From the NCBI GenBank assembly GCA_040400005.1, contig JBBARC010000015.1, positions 1-62,984 on the forward strand: 62,984 nucleotides of DNA, read 5' to 3'. Position numbers and translations under genes: made by a program. The notes beneath the pieces are model-generated. The model made no database searches and was not told the DNA's origin. It saw only the letters and a list, made by a program, of their open reading frames with translations. This stretch comes from JBBARC01 sp040400005 (GTDB lineage Bacteria; Pseudomonadota; Alphaproteobacteria; Acetobacterales; Acetobacteraceae). Positions 9,085 to 17,970 of the stretch are shown here, one piece after another; positions within the stretch are counted from its first letter, which is position 1; the number at the start of each line of letters is the position of its first letter.

Positions 9085-9279
9085 CCAGGGCAATCGGGCG
9101 AGTGCAAACAAAATAAGAATTTTCTTTTTGACTTCCGAAAAAAGAAACAAAAAAGACTTTTTGACGTTTGGTGCGGGATTCGGTGCAGCCAAAAGCCCCA
9201 GTCCCCAGTTTCAAAAGTCTTTTTTGTTTCTTTTTTCGGAAGTCAAAAGAAGGTTCTTACTTTCACCCGATTGCCCTGG
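9085..9279. repeat. Full inverted-repeat element, copy A
   Basis: About 195 bp with perfect 14-bp ends CCAGGGCAATCGGG and CCCGATTGCCCTGG. Each arm of about 75 nt carries a palindromic AT-rich section (CTTCCGAAAAAAGAAAC and its complement) and is complementary to the other arm nearly throughout. The central 45-50 bp is unpaired and GC-rich, containing GGGATTCGGTGC and AGCCCCAGTCCCCA. It lies between the divergent membrane-protein gene and ffh. The runs of A and T flanking the stems could terminate transcription from either side. Confidence 0.85.
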
Positions 9280-9441
9280 TTCTTTCCCCGCTTTCCTTGA
9301 CATTCCCCCCAAACCCCCGCCATACGCCACCCATCGGGCCATCTTTATGCACCCGGTCCCCGCCCCATGCGGGGGCTCCGCCGCTCCGCGAGTGTTCGCG
9401 CAGCGGCGTTTTGTCTGCTGGCGTAAGGGGTAACACCACCC

Positions 9442-10815
9442 ATGTTCGACACCCTGTCGGGCAAGATTTCCGGGGTTTTTGAAGGGCTTCGCAAGCGCGG
9501 CGCCCTGTCGGAGACTGATGTCTCCGAAGCCCTGCGCGAAATCCGCCTGGCCATGCTGGATGCCGACGTAGCCCTGCCCGTGGTGCGCGAGTTCATCGCC
9601 CAAATCCGCGAACGCGCGGTGGGCGCCGAAGTGCTCGATGCCGTCTCGCCCGGCCAGCAGGTTGCCAAAATTGTTCACGATGCGCTGGTCGACGCCCTGG
9701 GCGGCGCCGGTGCCACGCCGTTAAATCTGGCTGCCACCGCGCCGGTGCCCATCCTGATGGTCGGCCTGCAGGGCTCGGGCAAAACCACCACCGCCGGCAA
9801 GCTGGCCCTGCGCCTGTCCACCCGCGAGCGTAAACGCGTGCTGCTGGCATCGTTGGATACCCAGCGCCCCGCCGCCCAGCTGCAGTTGCAGCAGCTGGCC
9901 GAACGCGCCGGCGTGCAAAGCCTCGCTATCATCGCCGGCCAAACCCCGATCGAAATCGCTGTGCGCGCCATGGATACCGGCCGCCGCGAAGGGTTTGACA
10001 TCGTCATTCTTGATACCGCCGGCCGGTTGTCGATCGATGATGTGTTGATGGACGAAGTTCGTGCCATCGCCGCCGCCACAACGCCGGCCGAAACCCTGCT
10101 GGTGGTCGATGCGATGACCGGTCAGGATGCGGTGCAAACCGCCACCGCCTTCAAAGCGACCGTTAACGTCACCGGCGTGGTGCTCACCCGCATGGATGGC
10201 GATGCCCGCGGCGGTGCGGCGCTGTCCATGCGCAAGGTCACCGGGGCCCCGATCAAATTCGTCGGCGTTGGCGAAAAGCTTGATGCGCTCGAAGAATTCT
10301 ATCCCGAACGCGTTGCTGGCCGCATCCTCGGTTTGGGCGATATCGCCGGCCTGGTTGAACGGGCCTCCGAAAACATCGACCACGCGGAAGCTGAAAAGCT
10401 TGCCGAGAAAATGCTCAAAGGCAGTTTCTCGCTGGAAGACTACGCCAGCCAGCTGCGCCAGATCATGAAGCTGGGATCGATCAGCTCGATCATCGGCATG
10501 CTGCCCGGCACTGGCGCGCTAAAGCAAAAAATCGAAGACGCCAACATCGATAAAACGATTTTTAAGCGGCAATTGGCGATCATCTCGTCAATGACCGTGA
10601 AAGAACGCCGCCACCCCGATATTATCAAAGCCAGCCGCAAAAAACGTATTGCCGCGGGCTCCGGCGTGTCGGTCACCGACGTCAACCGCCTGCTCAAGCA
10701 GCACGAAGATATGGCCACTATGATGAAGCGCATCGGCAAGCTTGGCCAAAAAGGGCTGATGCGCCAAGGACTATCCGCCCTCATGCCGCAACGGGGAGTA
10801 CCTGGGCGGCGCTAA
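9442..10815 (+). CDS. ffh: Signal recognition particle protein Ffh (SRP54)
   Basis: GTPase that, with 4.5S RNA, targets nascent membrane proteins to FtsY at the Sec translocon. N-domain (1-90), G-domain with P-loop GLQGSGKTT from residue 108, DTQRPAAQLQL, DTAGR and TRMDGDARGG, and a methionine-rich M-domain (about 325-440) with SSIIGMLPG. 457 residues is typical. The start ATG is preceded by AAGGGGTAA. It heads the conserved ffh-rpsP-rimM-trmD-rplS order. A GC stem-loop follows its stop. Confidence 0.98.
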   Translation: MFDTLSGKISGVFEGLRKRGALSETDVSEALREIRLAMLDADVALPVVREFIAQIRERAVGAEVLDAVSPGQQVAKIVHDALVDALGGAGATPLNLAATAPVPILMVGLQGSGKTTTAGKLALRLSTRERKRVLLASLDTQRPAAQLQLQQLAERAGVQSLAIIAGQTPIEIAVRAMDTGRREGFDIVILDTAGRLSIDDVLMDEVRAIAAATTPAETLLVVDAMTGQDAVQTATAFKATVNVTGVVLTRMDGDARGGAALSMRKVTGAPIKFVGVGEKLDALEEFYPERVAGRILGLGDIAGLVERASENIDHAEAEKLAEKMLKGSFSLEDYASQLRQIMKLGSISSIIGMLPGTGALKQKIEDANIDKTIFKRQLAIISSMTVKERRHPDIIKASRKKRIAAGSGVSVTDVNRLLKQHEDMATMMKRIGKLGQKGLMRQGLSALMPQRGVPGRR

Positions 10816-10822
10816 AGTGCAA

Positions 10823-10843
10823 GCCCGCAAATTTCAGGCGGGC
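10823..10843 (+). terminator. Stem-loop after ffh
   Basis: GCCCGC and GCGGGC are separated by a 9-nt loop. No T-run follows, so it is more likely an attenuating or RNA-stabilising hairpin between ffh and rpsP than a strong intrinsic terminator. Confidence 0.4.
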
Positions 10844-10906
10844 ACATCACTTACCACACCAATGCAATCGTATCGCAGAACCTGAGAAAAGAGAGAGAAT
10901 ACCAAT

Positions 10907-11269
10907 ATGGGTCTTAAAATCCGCCTCGCCCGCGCCGGTGCTAAAAAGCGCCCCTACTACCACATCGTGGTGGCCGATAGCCGCTGCCCGCGCGATGGCC
11001 GCTTCATTGAAAAACTCGGCAGCTACAACCCTATGCTGCCCGCCGAGCACACCGATCGCGTGCGCCTGGTCAATGAGCGCATCCAGCATTGGCTCGGCAA
11101 TGGCGCCATCGCCACCGATCGCGTTGCCCGCTTTTTGGGCAATGCCGGGCTGATCGAAAAGCCAGTGTTTGCCGAACAGCCCAAGCAGTCCCTGCCGAAG
11201 AAGAAAGCCCAGGAACGCGCCAAAGTTAACGCCGCCGCAGCCGCGTCTGCTGCCGCCGCCGCCGCGTAA
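10907..11269 (+). CDS. rpsP: 30S ribosomal protein S16
   Basis: Ribosomal small-subunit protein. The start MGLKIRLARAGAKKRPYYHIVVAD and the following RDGRFIEKLGSYNPM are textbook S16. The protein is 120 residues with a Lys/Ala-rich C-terminal extension ending in a poly-alanine stretch, as in other alphaproteobacteria. A purine-rich GAGAGAG ribosome-binding site lies just upstream. Second gene of the ribosome/tRNA-modification operon. Confidence 0.97.
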   Translation: MGLKIRLARAGAKKRPYYHIVVADSRCPRDGRFIEKLGSYNPMLPAEHTDRVRLVNERIQHWLGNGAIATDRVARFLGNAGLIEKPVFAEQPKQSLPKKKAQERAKVNAAAAASAAAAAA

Positions 11270-11295
11270 TAAACGGCGCGATCGGTCACTACGCA

Positions 11296-11838
11296 ATGCC
11301 AGCAGATCCAATCCTGATGGGGGTTGTCGGGCGCCCGCACGGGGTGCGCGGGCTGTGCCATGTGCACAGCTATACCGCAGACCCCGCGGAACTGGCCCGC
11401 TATGCCCCGCTCACGGATGGCAAAGGTGGCGCGTGGACAATCGCCTGGCAAAGCGAAGGCGTCGCCCGCCTGACCGATGCTACCGGGCGGGCGGTTGCTG
11501 ACCGTGAAGCTGCCGAAAAACTCGTCAATCTTCGTTTGTATGTCGAGCGTGATCGCTTGCCACCCGCCGAAGATGATGAATTTTACCTGGCCGATCTGGT
11601 CGGTCTTGCGGCGGTCGATGTCGCCGGTAAGGCGTTGGGCTGCATCATCGCCACCCACGATCACGGCGCTGGCACCTATCTGGAAATCGCAGCCGAAAAT
11701 GCGGCCCCCGTGCTGGTGCCGTTCACCAAGGCCTGCGTGCCGGTGGTTGATCTGGCCGCACGCCGCGTGGTGGTGGAGCTGCCCGCAGAAATTGTCGTGA
11801 GCCCCGAAGCAGCCGCCCACGAGGGGCACGCTGCATGA
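11296..11838 (+). CDS. rimM: Ribosome maturation factor RimM
   Basis: Assists 30S head assembly. The N-terminal domain opens with MGVVGRPHGVRGLCHVHSYT, and a PRC-barrel-like domain follows (DEFYLADLVGL, then VLVPFTKACVPVVDL). 180 residues is normal. Its stop overlaps the start of trmD (ATGA), so the two are translationally coupled as in many proteobacteria. Confidence 0.96.
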   Translation: MPADPILMGVVGRPHGVRGLCHVHSYTADPAELARYAPLTDGKGGAWTIAWQSEGVARLTDATGRAVADREAAEKLVNLRLYVERDRLPPAEDDEFYLADLVGLAAVDVAGKALGCIIATHDHGAGTYLEIAAENAAPVLVPFTKACVPVVDLAARRVVVELPAEIVVSPEAAAHEGHAA

Positions 11839-12542
11839 GTTTTTCAGCCGACATTTATACGTTGTTCCCTGAGATGTTCCCAGGTTCGTTGGGCGCATCC
11901 CTGGCCGGGCGGGCGCTGGCCCGTGGTATTTGGGCAATCCAAACCCACGATCTGCGCGAACACGGTGTTGGCGTGCACCGCAAGGTTGACGATACCCCGT
12001 TTGGTGGTGGCGCCGGTATGGTGCTGGCCGCCGAGGTGATTGATGCAGCTTTAGGTGATGCGGCCGATGATCGTCCGCTTATCTGCCTCACTCCGCGCGG
12101 CCGCCCGTTCACCCAAACCGTGGCCCAAACTTGGGCCCAGGGCCCTGGGTTACGCATTATCTGCGGCCGCTACGAAGGTATCGATCAGCGCGTGATCGAT
12201 GAACGCGGCGCCGACGAAATTTGCATCGGCGATTACGTGCTATCGGGTGGCGAGCCCGCAGCACTGGTGTTGCTCGATGCCGTGGTGCGCCTGCTGCCCG
12301 GGGTTATGGGCGATGCTGCCAGTGCCGACGAAGAAAGTTTTGCCAACGGGTTACTGGAATACCCGCACTACACCCGGCCTGCGCTGTGGCGCGGGCAGGC
12401 GGTTCCAGATGTTCTACTATCGGGTGATCACGCCGCCATCGCCACCTGGCGCCATGCCCAGGCGGAAGCCATCACCCGCACCCGACGCCCCGATTTATGG
12501 GCACGCTACCAAAACGCCGGCGCGCACAAACTGCGCGCATGA
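11835..12542 (+). CDS. trmD: tRNA (guanine-N1)-methyltransferase
   Basis: Forms m1G37 in tRNAs with SAM, preventing +1 frameshifting. SPOUT trefoil-knot motifs are visible: DDTPFGGGAGMV, GRYEGIDQRVID and IGDYVLSGGEPA. 235 residues, typical. It overlaps rimM by four bases and is followed by rplS after 34 bp. Confidence 0.97.
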   Translation: MSFSADIYTLFPEMFPGSLGASLAGRALARGIWAIQTHDLREHGVGVHRKVDDTPFGGGAGMVLAAEVIDAALGDAADDRPLICLTPRGRPFTQTVAQTWAQGPGLRIICGRYEGIDQRVIDERGADEICIGDYVLSGGEPAALVLLDAVVRLLPGVMGDAASADEESFANGLLEYPHYTRPALWRGQAVPDVLLSGDHAAIATWRHAQAEAITRTRRPDLWARYQNAGAHKLRA

Positions 12543-12576
12543 CGCCCCAAATAGTAAGTTTGAAAGGACCATCACG

Positions 12577-12960
12577 ATGAACATGATTGAAGCTTACGAG
12601 GCCGCCGAAATCGAGCGCCTCACCGCCGCCCGCGCAGTACCGGTGTTCGTGGCCGGTGACACCGTGCGCGTATCGGTGAAAGTTGTTGAAGGCGAACGTA
12701 GCCGTGTGCAGGCCTATGAAGGCGTCTGCATCGCGCGCTCCAATCGCGGCCTCAACAGCAATTTCACCGTGCGCAAAATCAGCTATGGCGAAGGCGTGGA
12801 ACGCGTGTTTCCGCTGTATTCCCCAGCGATCGCCCTGATCGAAGTGGTCCGCCGCGGCGATGTGCGCCGTGCGAAACTGTACTATCTGCGCGGCCGCCGC
12901 GGCAAAAGCGCGCGCATCGCCGAAAAAGCCCGCGAAACCCCCGCCGTTGCGGCTGAGTAA
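12577..12960 (+). CDS. rplS: 50S ribosomal protein L19
   Basis: Large-subunit protein at the 30S-50S interface. The core PVFVAGDTVRVSVKVVEGERSRVQ, YEGVCIARSNRGLNSNFTVRK and AKLYYLRGRRGKSARI are diagnostic. 127 residues. The start ATG follows GAAAGGA; a longer frame begins inside trmD and was rejected. It ends the ribosomal operon, with a strong GC hairpin downstream. Confidence 0.97.
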   Translation: MNMIEAYEAAEIERLTAARAVPVFVAGDTVRVSVKVVEGERSRVQAYEGVCIARSNRGLNSNFTVRKISYGEGVERVFPLYSPAIALIEVVRRGDVRRAKLYYLRGRRGKSARIAEKARETPAVAAE

Positions 12961-12989
12961 ACAAAAAACTCTGACGCTAAACTCTGACG

Positions 12990-13013
12990 CTGGGGGGCAC
13001 TCGCGCCCCCCAG
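12990..13013 (+). terminator. GC-rich stem-loop after rplS
   Basis: A 9-bp perfect stem CTGGGGGGC / GCCCCCCAG with a 6-nt loop, without a following T-run. It is preceded by a short direct repeat (CTCTGACGCTAAA type). Likely marks the end of the ribosomal unit before leuC. Confidence 0.5.
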
Positions 13014-13082
13014 CCCCCGGCGGTCTATCAATGGTAAGGCGCCCGTGGTTTGCGGGATGCGCGCTTGGTTCGGGATTTTGCT

Positions 13083-14483
13083 ATGTCGCGCACGTTATTT
13101 GATAAGATCTGGGCCGATCACATCGTCGAGCTGCTCGATGATGGGGCTGCCCTGATCTATATCGATCGCCATCTGGTGCACGAAGTCACCAGCCCGCAAG
13201 CCTTCGAAGGTTTGCGGGTTGCCGGCCGCCGCGTGCGCCGGCCCGATGCCACTATCGCCGTGGTCGATCACAACGTGCCAACTTCGGATCGCCGTGCCGG
13301 CATTGCCGAGCCCGAAAGCCGGCTGCAGATCGAAACGCTGGAACGTAACGTCGCCGACTTCGGCGTGCCGTATTTTCCGCTGCTCGATGCGCGCCAGGGC
13401 ATTGTGCATATTGTTGGGCCTGAACAGGGTATTTCGCTGCCCGGCACCACCATCGTGTGCGGCGATAGCCACACCAGCACCCATGGCGCACTCGGCGCCT
13501 TGGCGTTTGGCATTGGCACCTCCGAAGTGGAACACGTGCTGGCGACCCAAACCTTGCTGCAGCAGCCGGCCAAAAACATGCTGGTGCGGGTCGATGGCGT
13601 GGCCCCGTTGGGGGTTAGCGCCAAAGATATCGTGCTGGCCATTATCGGCAAAATCGGCACCGCCGGCGGCACTGGCCATGTCATTGAATACGCAGGGGAT
13701 GCGATCCGCGCGCTCGACATGGCCGGCCGTTTTACGGTCTGCAATATGTCGATCGAGGCCGGCGCCCGGGCCGGGCTGATCGCCCCCGATGATGTCACTT
13801 TTGCCTGGGTCAAAGGCCGCCCCTTTGCCCCCGCTGGCGATGCCTGGGATCACGCGGTTGCCTACTGGCGCACCCTGCCATCGGACGCAGATGCCATCTA
13901 CGATAAAACAATTATACTCAATGCCGCCGAGATCGTGCCCATGGTCACCTGGGGCACCAGCCCGGAAGCGGTGGCCCCGATTACCGGCGTGGTGCCCAAC
14001 CCCGCCGACATCGAAGATGCCGCCCGCCGCACCGAAATTACCCGCATGCTGGCCTATATGGCGCTGACCCCGGGCCAAAAACTCACCGATATCGCCATTG
14101 ATGTGGTGTTCATCGGCAGTTGCACCAATGCCCGCATCGAAGATATTCGTGCAGCGGCCGCCGTCGCCCGTGGCCGTCACGTGGCACCTGGCGTGCGTGC
14201 GCTGGTGGTGCCCGGCTCCGGCCTGGTCAAACTTGCTGCCGAAGCCGAAGGCCTGCACCAGATTTTGCTCGATGCCGGCTTTGAATGGCGCGAACCGGGC
14301 TGTTCTATGTGCTTGGGCATGAACCCCGATAAACTCACCCCTGGCCAGCGTAGCGCCAGCACATCCAACCGCAATTTCGAAGGCCGCCAGGGCCCCGGCG
14401 GGCGCACCCATTTGCTATCGCCCGCCATGGCCGCGGCCGCCGCCATTACTGGGCACCTTACCGATGTGCGGGAGCTGGTTTGA
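13083..14483 (+). CDS. leuC: 3-isopropylmalate dehydratase, large subunit
   Basis: With LeuD isomerises 2- to 3-isopropylmalate in leucine biosynthesis; [4Fe-4S] aconitase family. The cluster cysteines are C347 (GSCTN), C407 and C410 (PGCSMC). 466 residues. The start chosen is the ATG before SRTLFDKIW; an upstream in-frame ATG would add 11 unconserved residues. It overlaps leuD by one base. Confidence 0.97.
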   Translation: MSRTLFDKIWADHIVELLDDGAALIYIDRHLVHEVTSPQAFEGLRVAGRRVRRPDATIAVVDHNVPTSDRRAGIAEPESRLQIETLERNVADFGVPYFPLLDARQGIVHIVGPEQGISLPGTTIVCGDSHTSTHGALGALAFGIGTSEVEHVLATQTLLQQPAKNMLVRVDGVAPLGVSAKDIVLAIIGKIGTAGGTGHVIEYAGDAIRALDMAGRFTVCNMSIEAGARAGLIAPDDVTFAWVKGRPFAPAGDAWDHAVAYWRTLPSDADAIYDKTIILNAAEIVPMVTWGTSPEAVAPITGVVPNPADIEDAARRTEITRMLAYMALTPGQKLTDIAIDVVFIGSCTNARIEDIRAAAAVARGRHVAPGVRALVVPGSGLVKLAAEAEGLHQILLDAGFEWREPGCSMCLGMNPDKLTPGQRSASTSNRNFEGRQGPGGRTHLLSPAMAAAAAITGHLTDVRELV

Positions 14484-15103
14484 TGCAGGCTTTTACAACA
14501 CTCACTGGTATTGCCGCCCCGCTGCCGCTGGCCAATGTCGATACCGATAAAATCATTCCGTCGCGCTTTTTGAAAACCATCAAGCGCACCGGCCTTGGTG
14601 TGCATCTGTTCGATCAGCTGCGCTATGATGAAACCGGCGCCGAGCGGCCAGATTTCGTGCTCAACCAAACCCCTTGGCGCCATGCCGAAATTCTCATCAC
14701 CCACGAAAATTTCGGCTGCGGCTCATCGCGCGAACACGCCCCCTGGGCGCTGCTCGATTTCGGTATTCGCTGCATCATCGCGCCAGATTTTGCCGATATC
14801 TTTTACAATAACTGCTTTAAGAATGGCGTCCTGCCGCTGGCTCTGTCGCGCGCAGTGTGTGATGCACTCATCGAAGATGCCAAACTCGGCGAAAACGCCC
14901 GCATCACCGTCGATCTGCAAGCCCAGGTGGTTATCCGCCCCAACGGCGAACACATCCCTTTTGCCATCGACCCTATGCGGCGCCACCTGATGCTGGAAGG
15001 GCTTGATGATATCGGCCAAACCATGAAACACGCCGCCCGCATCGATAGTTTTGAAGCCAATCGCGCAGAGCGGGCAAACTTTCTGCCGGCGATTTCGCTC
15101 TAA
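14483..15103 (+). CDS. leuD: 3-isopropylmalate dehydratase, small subunit
   Basis: Swivelling small subunit of isopropylmalate isomerase. DTDKIIPSRFLKTI and the ENFGCGSSREHAPWAL motif are diagnostic. 206 residues. The start ATG overlaps the leuC stop (TGATG); an in-frame TTG one codon upstream is a less likely alternative. Followed after 36 bp by leuB, which has its own AGGAATAA-like ribosome site. Confidence 0.97.
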   Translation: MQAFTTLTGIAAPLPLANVDTDKIIPSRFLKTIKRTGLGVHLFDQLRYDETGAERPDFVLNQTPWRHAEILITHENFGCGSSREHAPWALLDFGIRCIIAPDFADIFYNNCFKNGVLPLALSRAVCDALIEDAKLGENARITVDLQAQVVIRPNGEHIPFAIDPMRRHLMLEGLDDIGQTMKHAARIDSFEANRAERANFLPAISL

Positions 15104-15139
15104 CCCCAACGCCTAACTCTTACCGCAGGAATAACGACC

Positions 15140-16252
15140 ATGGCGAGCACCCGTAAACTGCTCATTCTGCCCGGCGATGGCATTGGCCCCGAAGTGATGC
15201 GCGAAGTGCGCCGGGTGATCGATTGGATGGCGCGCAAACGCGGCGTAGTGTTCGAACTGGAAGACGATCTGGTCGGCGGCGCCTCAATCGATGCGCGCGG
15301 CACGCCGCTTGCCCAAAGCACGATCAAACTTGCCAAAGATGCCGATGCCGTGCTGTTCGGCGCCGTCGGCGGCCCGGCCTGGGATAAACTCGGCTTCGAC
15401 AAACGCCCAGAAATTGCCATTTTGGGCCTGCGCCAGGAATTAGGCCTGTTCGCCAATCTGCGCCCGGCTGTGGTGTATGATCCGCTGGTTTCGGCAAGCT
15501 CGTTAAAACCTGAAATTGTGCGCGGCCTGAACATTATGATCGTGCGCGAAAGCACCGGCGGCATTTACTTTGGCGAACCGCGCGGCGTGCAAACCCTGCC
15601 TGACGGCAGCAAACGCGGCGTTAACACCGAAGTGTACACCACGCACGAAATCGAACGCGTCGGCCGCGTTGCGTTCGACCTCGCCCGCTTGCGCCAAAAG
15701 CGCGTCGCCAGTGTGGAAAAATCCAACGTCATGGAAAGCGGCCTGCTGTGGCGCGAAACCATCACCGCCCTTGCCGCCCGCGAATACCCCGAAGTCACCC
15801 TTGCCCACGTGCTAGCCGATAATTGCGCCATGCAGCTGGTCAAAAACCCCGGCCAGTTTGATGTGATCGTCACCTCCAATTTGTTTGGCGATATTTTATC
15901 CGATCTCGCCGCCATGCTTACCGGCAGTTTGGGCATGCTGCCCTCAGCAACGCTGGGTGCCATCCAGCCTAACGGCAAGCGCCATGCGCTGTACGAACCC
16001 ATCCACGGCAGCGCCCCCGATATCGCCGGGCGCAACCTGGCAAACCCGCTGGCACAAATCCTCAGTTTTGCGATGTTGCTGCGCTATTCTTTTAACATGC
16101 TGGCCGAAGCCGATTTGATCGAAGCCGCCATTGTGCGCGTTCTCGCCAACGGCCTGCGCACCGCCGACATCATGGCCCCTGGTGCCGCCCGTGTTGGCAC
16201 TGGCGTTATGGGGGAGGCGGTGTTGCGCGAACTGGACAAGACCCTGGGTTGA
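15140..16252 (+). CDS. leuB: 3-isopropylmalate dehydrogenase
   Basis: NAD+-dependent oxidative decarboxylation of 3-isopropylmalate, third step of leucine synthesis. The N-terminus LLILPGDGIGPEVM, the substrate-binding RESTGGIYFGEPRG, DNCAMQLVKNPGQFDVIVTSNLFGDILSD and the EPIHGSAPDIAG motif are complete. 370 residues. Last gene of leuCDB; a GC hairpin follows the stop. Confidence 0.97.
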   Translation: MASTRKLLILPGDGIGPEVMREVRRVIDWMARKRGVVFELEDDLVGGASIDARGTPLAQSTIKLAKDADAVLFGAVGGPAWDKLGFDKRPEIAILGLRQELGLFANLRPAVVYDPLVSASSLKPEIVRGLNIMIVRESTGGIYFGEPRGVQTLPDGSKRGVNTEVYTTHEIERVGRVAFDLARLRQKRVASVEKSNVMESGLLWRETITALAAREYPEVTLAHVLADNCAMQLVKNPGQFDVIVTSNLFGDILSDLAAMLTGSLGMLPSATLGAIQPNGKRHALYEPIHGSAPDIAGRNLANPLAQILSFAMLLRYSFNMLAEADLIEAAIVRVLANGLRTADIMAPGAARVGTGVMGEAVLRELDKTLG

Positions 16253-16257
16253 AATCT

Positions 16258-16276
16258 CGCCCCTTGCAGGGGGGCG
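16258..16276 (+). terminator. Stem-loop after leuB
   Basis: CGCCCC and GGGGCG flank a 7-nt loop directly after the leuB stop; no T-tract. Probably limits read-through towards the tRNA gene. Confidence 0.4.
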
Positions 16277-16305
16277 GGTGATACGCTAACTCGACCTTTC
16301 GGTCA

Positions 16306-16382
16306 GCACCCGTAGCTCAACTGGATAGAGCACCAGACTACGAATCTGGGGGTTGGAGGTTCGAGTCCTTCCGGGTGCGCCA
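16306..16382 (+). tRNA. tRNA-Arg (anticodon ACG)
   Basis: A full 77-nt cloverleaf can be drawn. The acceptor stem is GCACCCG / CGGGTGC; the D-arm holds GCTCAACTGGATAGAGC; the anticodon stem is CCAGA / TCTGG with loop CTACGAA, giving ACG; the T-arm is GGAGGTTCGAGTCCTTCC. Discriminator G and an encoded CCA close it. ACG reads CGN codons after A34-to-I editing by TadA. Confidence 0.96.
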
Positions 16383-16838
16383 AATTTTCTAACCTTGACC
16401 TACCGTGCCATCGCAATTGCGTGATGCCCAGTCAGCCTAAGCTGCTGGGGCCGTGCGGCTTATGGCCTGATCCGAACTCAGCTTAAACTGGCGGGCGGCA
16501 GCGCGCTAAAAAAGACTAATGCCGATCCGCGTTGATCTATTCTGCATGGGTCAACCCTTAAACGGGCTGCTATTAGGCTATACGCTTTTTGCCGGCAATG
16601 AAGGCGAATTCGCCCGCGTCGATGGTCTGCGTTGTGAAAATTGGCGCCGATAACGAGGGCTGAATGAATAGCGGCGTGCCGCATCACGCCACATCGGGTT
16701 TAGCGGAACGCAGCACCAGCGGGCGCCCGGAAGCCGCCCCCAGCGCCACCACCCCTTAACCGGATATTTGCACCCCTCACCACAAGCTACGCCGTATCAT
16801 CGCGGCCTCCCCGCGCCATGCCCGGAAGGCCCCCCAAC
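16383..16838. other. Intergenic region without recognisable gene
   Basis: About 450 bp between tRNA-Arg and the soluble receptor gene. Both strands hold only short unconvincing reading frames with no ribosome site or familiar motif. It lies 3' of a tRNA, a common integration site, but no integrase, direct repeat of the tRNA 3' end or other mobile signature was seen. Confidence 0.5.
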
Positions 16839-17927
16839 GTGCACCCCTGCGCCTCCCCCATAACCACCACCGACCCCCTGGTGCTCGACCTGGTGCAGCG
16901 TTGGCTCGATCTATCCGAACTTGACCGCCGCGCCTTCCAGGCCCTAGCGCACGAACTCACTGCGGTCTCTGATCTGGTCGAAACCAGCACACAAACTCTC
17001 AGTGACCGCTTCCAAACCCTCACCGCCCTCACCCAGGCCCAGGTCACCCGCACCAACCACATCATCGATATCGCTGGTAACGTTAGTGTCGACGGTCAGC
17101 CGGTGCCCATCAGCAACGCCCTGCAATCGGTGGAAACCGCACTGGGCACCGCGATCGACACCATCATGTTTGTCTCCCAGCACGCGATGCGCATGGTCGC
17201 AGCCCTGGAAGATATCGGCCGCGATGTCGAAGGTGCCGAACACTGTGCGGGGCAAGTTGATCGCATCAACCACCAGGCGCGCTATCTGGCGCTGAATGCC
17301 ACAATTGAGGCCAGCCGCTCGGGTGCCGCTGGCGCCGCCTTCAATGTCATTGCCCACGAAATGAAAGATCTCTCGCGCGCAACCGAAACCACCTCGCAGC
17401 AAGTGCGTGCCCGCATCGCCGCCGTCGCCCGCGGCGTGCGCAGTGGCCATGCGGTGTTGCGTGATATCGCCAGTATGGATTTATCCGAAAATATCCAGGC
17501 CAAACAACGCATAAATACCATGATCGCTGCCATCATCGATCGCAACACCCAAATCACCAGCGTGCTATCCGATGCCTCCCGCCACAATGGCGAATTGGCC
17601 GATACCATTGACCAGATGATTATCGGCATGCAATTTCAGGATCGTACCAAGCAGCATCTTACCCAGGTCAGCGATACTCTGGCAGTTTTGAGCGATGGCG
17701 CACACGATCTGCAAATCGCAACACGGCAGGCGCTGCCGGGGCAATTACTGCACGATACAATCGATGAAGATCGCTTGCGCCGGGTGATTGATGGGCAAAC
17801 CCTGGGGGCAATGAAGCAACGCCTGCTTACCCGCTTGCTGCACACAAGCCCTGCCGCCGCGAACCAATCCCCGGTTGGCGGCACGCCGCAAGGTCAGATC
17901 AATGCCGGCGATATCGATCTGTTTTAG
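16839..17927 (+). CDS. Soluble methyl-accepting chemotaxis-like signalling protein
   Basis: No transmembrane segment. The protein is mostly helical, with a hairpin-tip region (QARYLALNATIEASRSG near residues 150-170) that matches the receptor signalling-domain tip in altered form (canonical NILALNAAVEAARAG). A later helix contains MQFQDRTKQHL, typical of a group of cytosolic receptor-like proteins that lack sensory domains. The C-terminus ends DIDLF, not a CheR pentapeptide. The GTG start is favoured because GGAAGG lies nine bases upstream; an ATG seven codons earlier is possible. It converges on cheB, so it borders the che cluster but is transcribed separately. It may modulate the CheA array rather than sense a ligand. 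Confidence 0.72.
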   Translation: MHPCASPITTTDPLVLDLVQRWLDLSELDRRAFQALAHELTAVSDLVETSTQTLSDRFQTLTALTQAQVTRTNHIIDIAGNVSVDGQPVPISNALQSVETALGTAIDTIMFVSQHAMRMVAALEDIGRDVEGAEHCAGQVDRINHQARYLALNATIEASRSGAAGAAFNVIAHEMKDLSRATETTSQQVRARIAAVARGVRSGHAVLRDIASMDLSENIQAKQRINTMIAAIIDRNTQITSVLSDASRHNGELADTIDQMIIGMQFQDRTKQHLTQVSDTLAVLSDGAHDLQIATRQALPGQLLHDTIDEDRLRRVIDGQTLGAMKQRLLTRLLHTSPAAANQSPVGGTPQGQINAGDIDLF

Positions 17928-17970
17928 TTGCAGCAGACTAACCCCGTCCCCACTATCCCCGCCAACCGCG

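Noticed and set aside
13095..14411. Long minus-strand frame opposite leuC
   Set aside because: Complete leuC with all cluster cysteines occupies the other strand; the antisense frame is a by-product of GC-rich codon bias.
16383..16838. Integrated element or attachment site 3' of tRNA-Arg
   Set aside because: No integrase, no repeat of the tRNA 3' end and no composition change were found.
16839..17927. CheZ phosphatase
   Set aside because: The QFQD-type helix superficially recalls CheZ, but the LALNATIEASR tip identifies a receptor-like signalling domain.
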